Shown here: positions 5,939 through 6,023 of the stretch, in pieces
Position numbering within the stretch: the stretch's first letter is position 1
Layout of the letters: each line of letters opens with the position of its first letter
Origin: an uncultured Eubacteriales bacterium
Lineage (GTDB): Bacteria > Bacillota > Clostridia > Oscillospirales > Acutalibacteraceae
Length of the DNA stretch: 6,023 nucleotides
Assembly (NCBI GenBank): GCA_934501135.1
Contig: CAKSUE010000051.1
Coordinates: forward strand, 1 to 6,023
Direction: 5' to 3'
Translations under genes and position numbers: made by a program
Notes under the pieces: generated by a model
Seen by the model: the letters and a program-made list of their open reading frames with translations, nothing else
What the model was told of the DNA's origin: nothing
The model's database searches: none

Positions 5939-6023
5939 TTGAAGTTTCAGTCTTTTTCTAAAAAGCAAATGCAAGCTCTTTCTTGGTGGTGTAGGGGAAG
6001 TCCATATGAAAAGTATGACGCAC
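5939..6023 (+). CDS. Phage terminase large subunit, N-terminus (partial)
   Basis: A frame opens at TTG 5939 with an AGGGAGGG SD about 6 nt upstream and runs off the right edge after 28 codons. The visible residues include FSKKQMQALSWWC and then SPYEKYDA, the pattern that precedes the Walker A motif in PBSX/XtmB-type large terminases (F-S-x-K-Q-x-x-x-L-x-W-W followed by a Y-D-A segment). This protein is the ATP-driven packaging motor and nuclease. The ATPase and nuclease domains lie outside the window, so whether they are intact cannot be judged. Another in-frame TTG at 5933 lies too close to the SD to be favoured. Identification rests on this short match and on the small-subunit gene directly upstream. 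Confidence 0.78.
   Translation, partial: MKFQSFSKKQMQALSWWCRGSPYEKYDA

Larger units (their letters stand above)
5415..6023 (+). mobile_element. Left part of a prophage or phage-derived element (packaging genes)
   Basis: Adjacent terminase small and large subunit genes in the usual phage order show that phage packaging DNA begins here and continues beyond the window. The true left boundary could lie anywhere between the terminator end (about 5334) and 5414. No integrase, repressor or recognisable attachment site is visible. An intact prophage, a remnant, a PBSX-like element or a gene transfer agent cannot be told apart from this stretch. Confidence 0.75.

Overview
The window is AT-rich, with strong GGAGG-type ribosome binding sites, frequent GTG/TTG starts and intrinsic terminators. 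Its gene families (DUF1015, DegV/FakB, SERCA-like Ca2+-ATPase) are common in low-GC Firmicutes. This best fits a member of the Clostridia; no rRNA or tRNA is present to place it more exactly.

Layout. Positions 1-97 hold the C-terminal end of a rightward membrane protein, closed by a terminator at 112-160. Two leftward genes follow: a DUF1015 protein (162-1448) and, upstream of it, a DegV/FakB-family fatty-acid-binding protein (1534-2385), with a hairpin terminator between them. The 264-bp region 2386-2649 is a divergent control region. It has a leftward promoter for degV, a rightward promoter for the next gene, and an AT-rich inverted repeat between them. A large rightward P-type ATPase of the Ca2+ (P2A) type fills 2650-5265 and ends at a strong terminator (5289-5333). 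About 80 bp later the content changes to phage DNA packaging: a complete terminase small subunit (5415-5909), then the first 28 codons of the terminase large subunit (from 5939), which runs off the right edge.

How the parts relate. The DUF1015, DegV and ATPase genes look like ordinary chromosomal genes with separate transcription control; nothing shows that they form one pathway. The terminase pair marks the packaging end of a prophage or domesticated phage element lying to the right. The abrupt change from housekeeping to phage genes, with no integrase or repressor on this side, is the most notable contextual feature. I see no CRISPR array, insertion sequence, RNA gene or convincing riboswitch, and no clear sign of an undescribed system. 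The main open points are the biochemical role of DUF1015, the cysteine-rich DegV variant, the ion site of the ATPase and the nature of the phage element.
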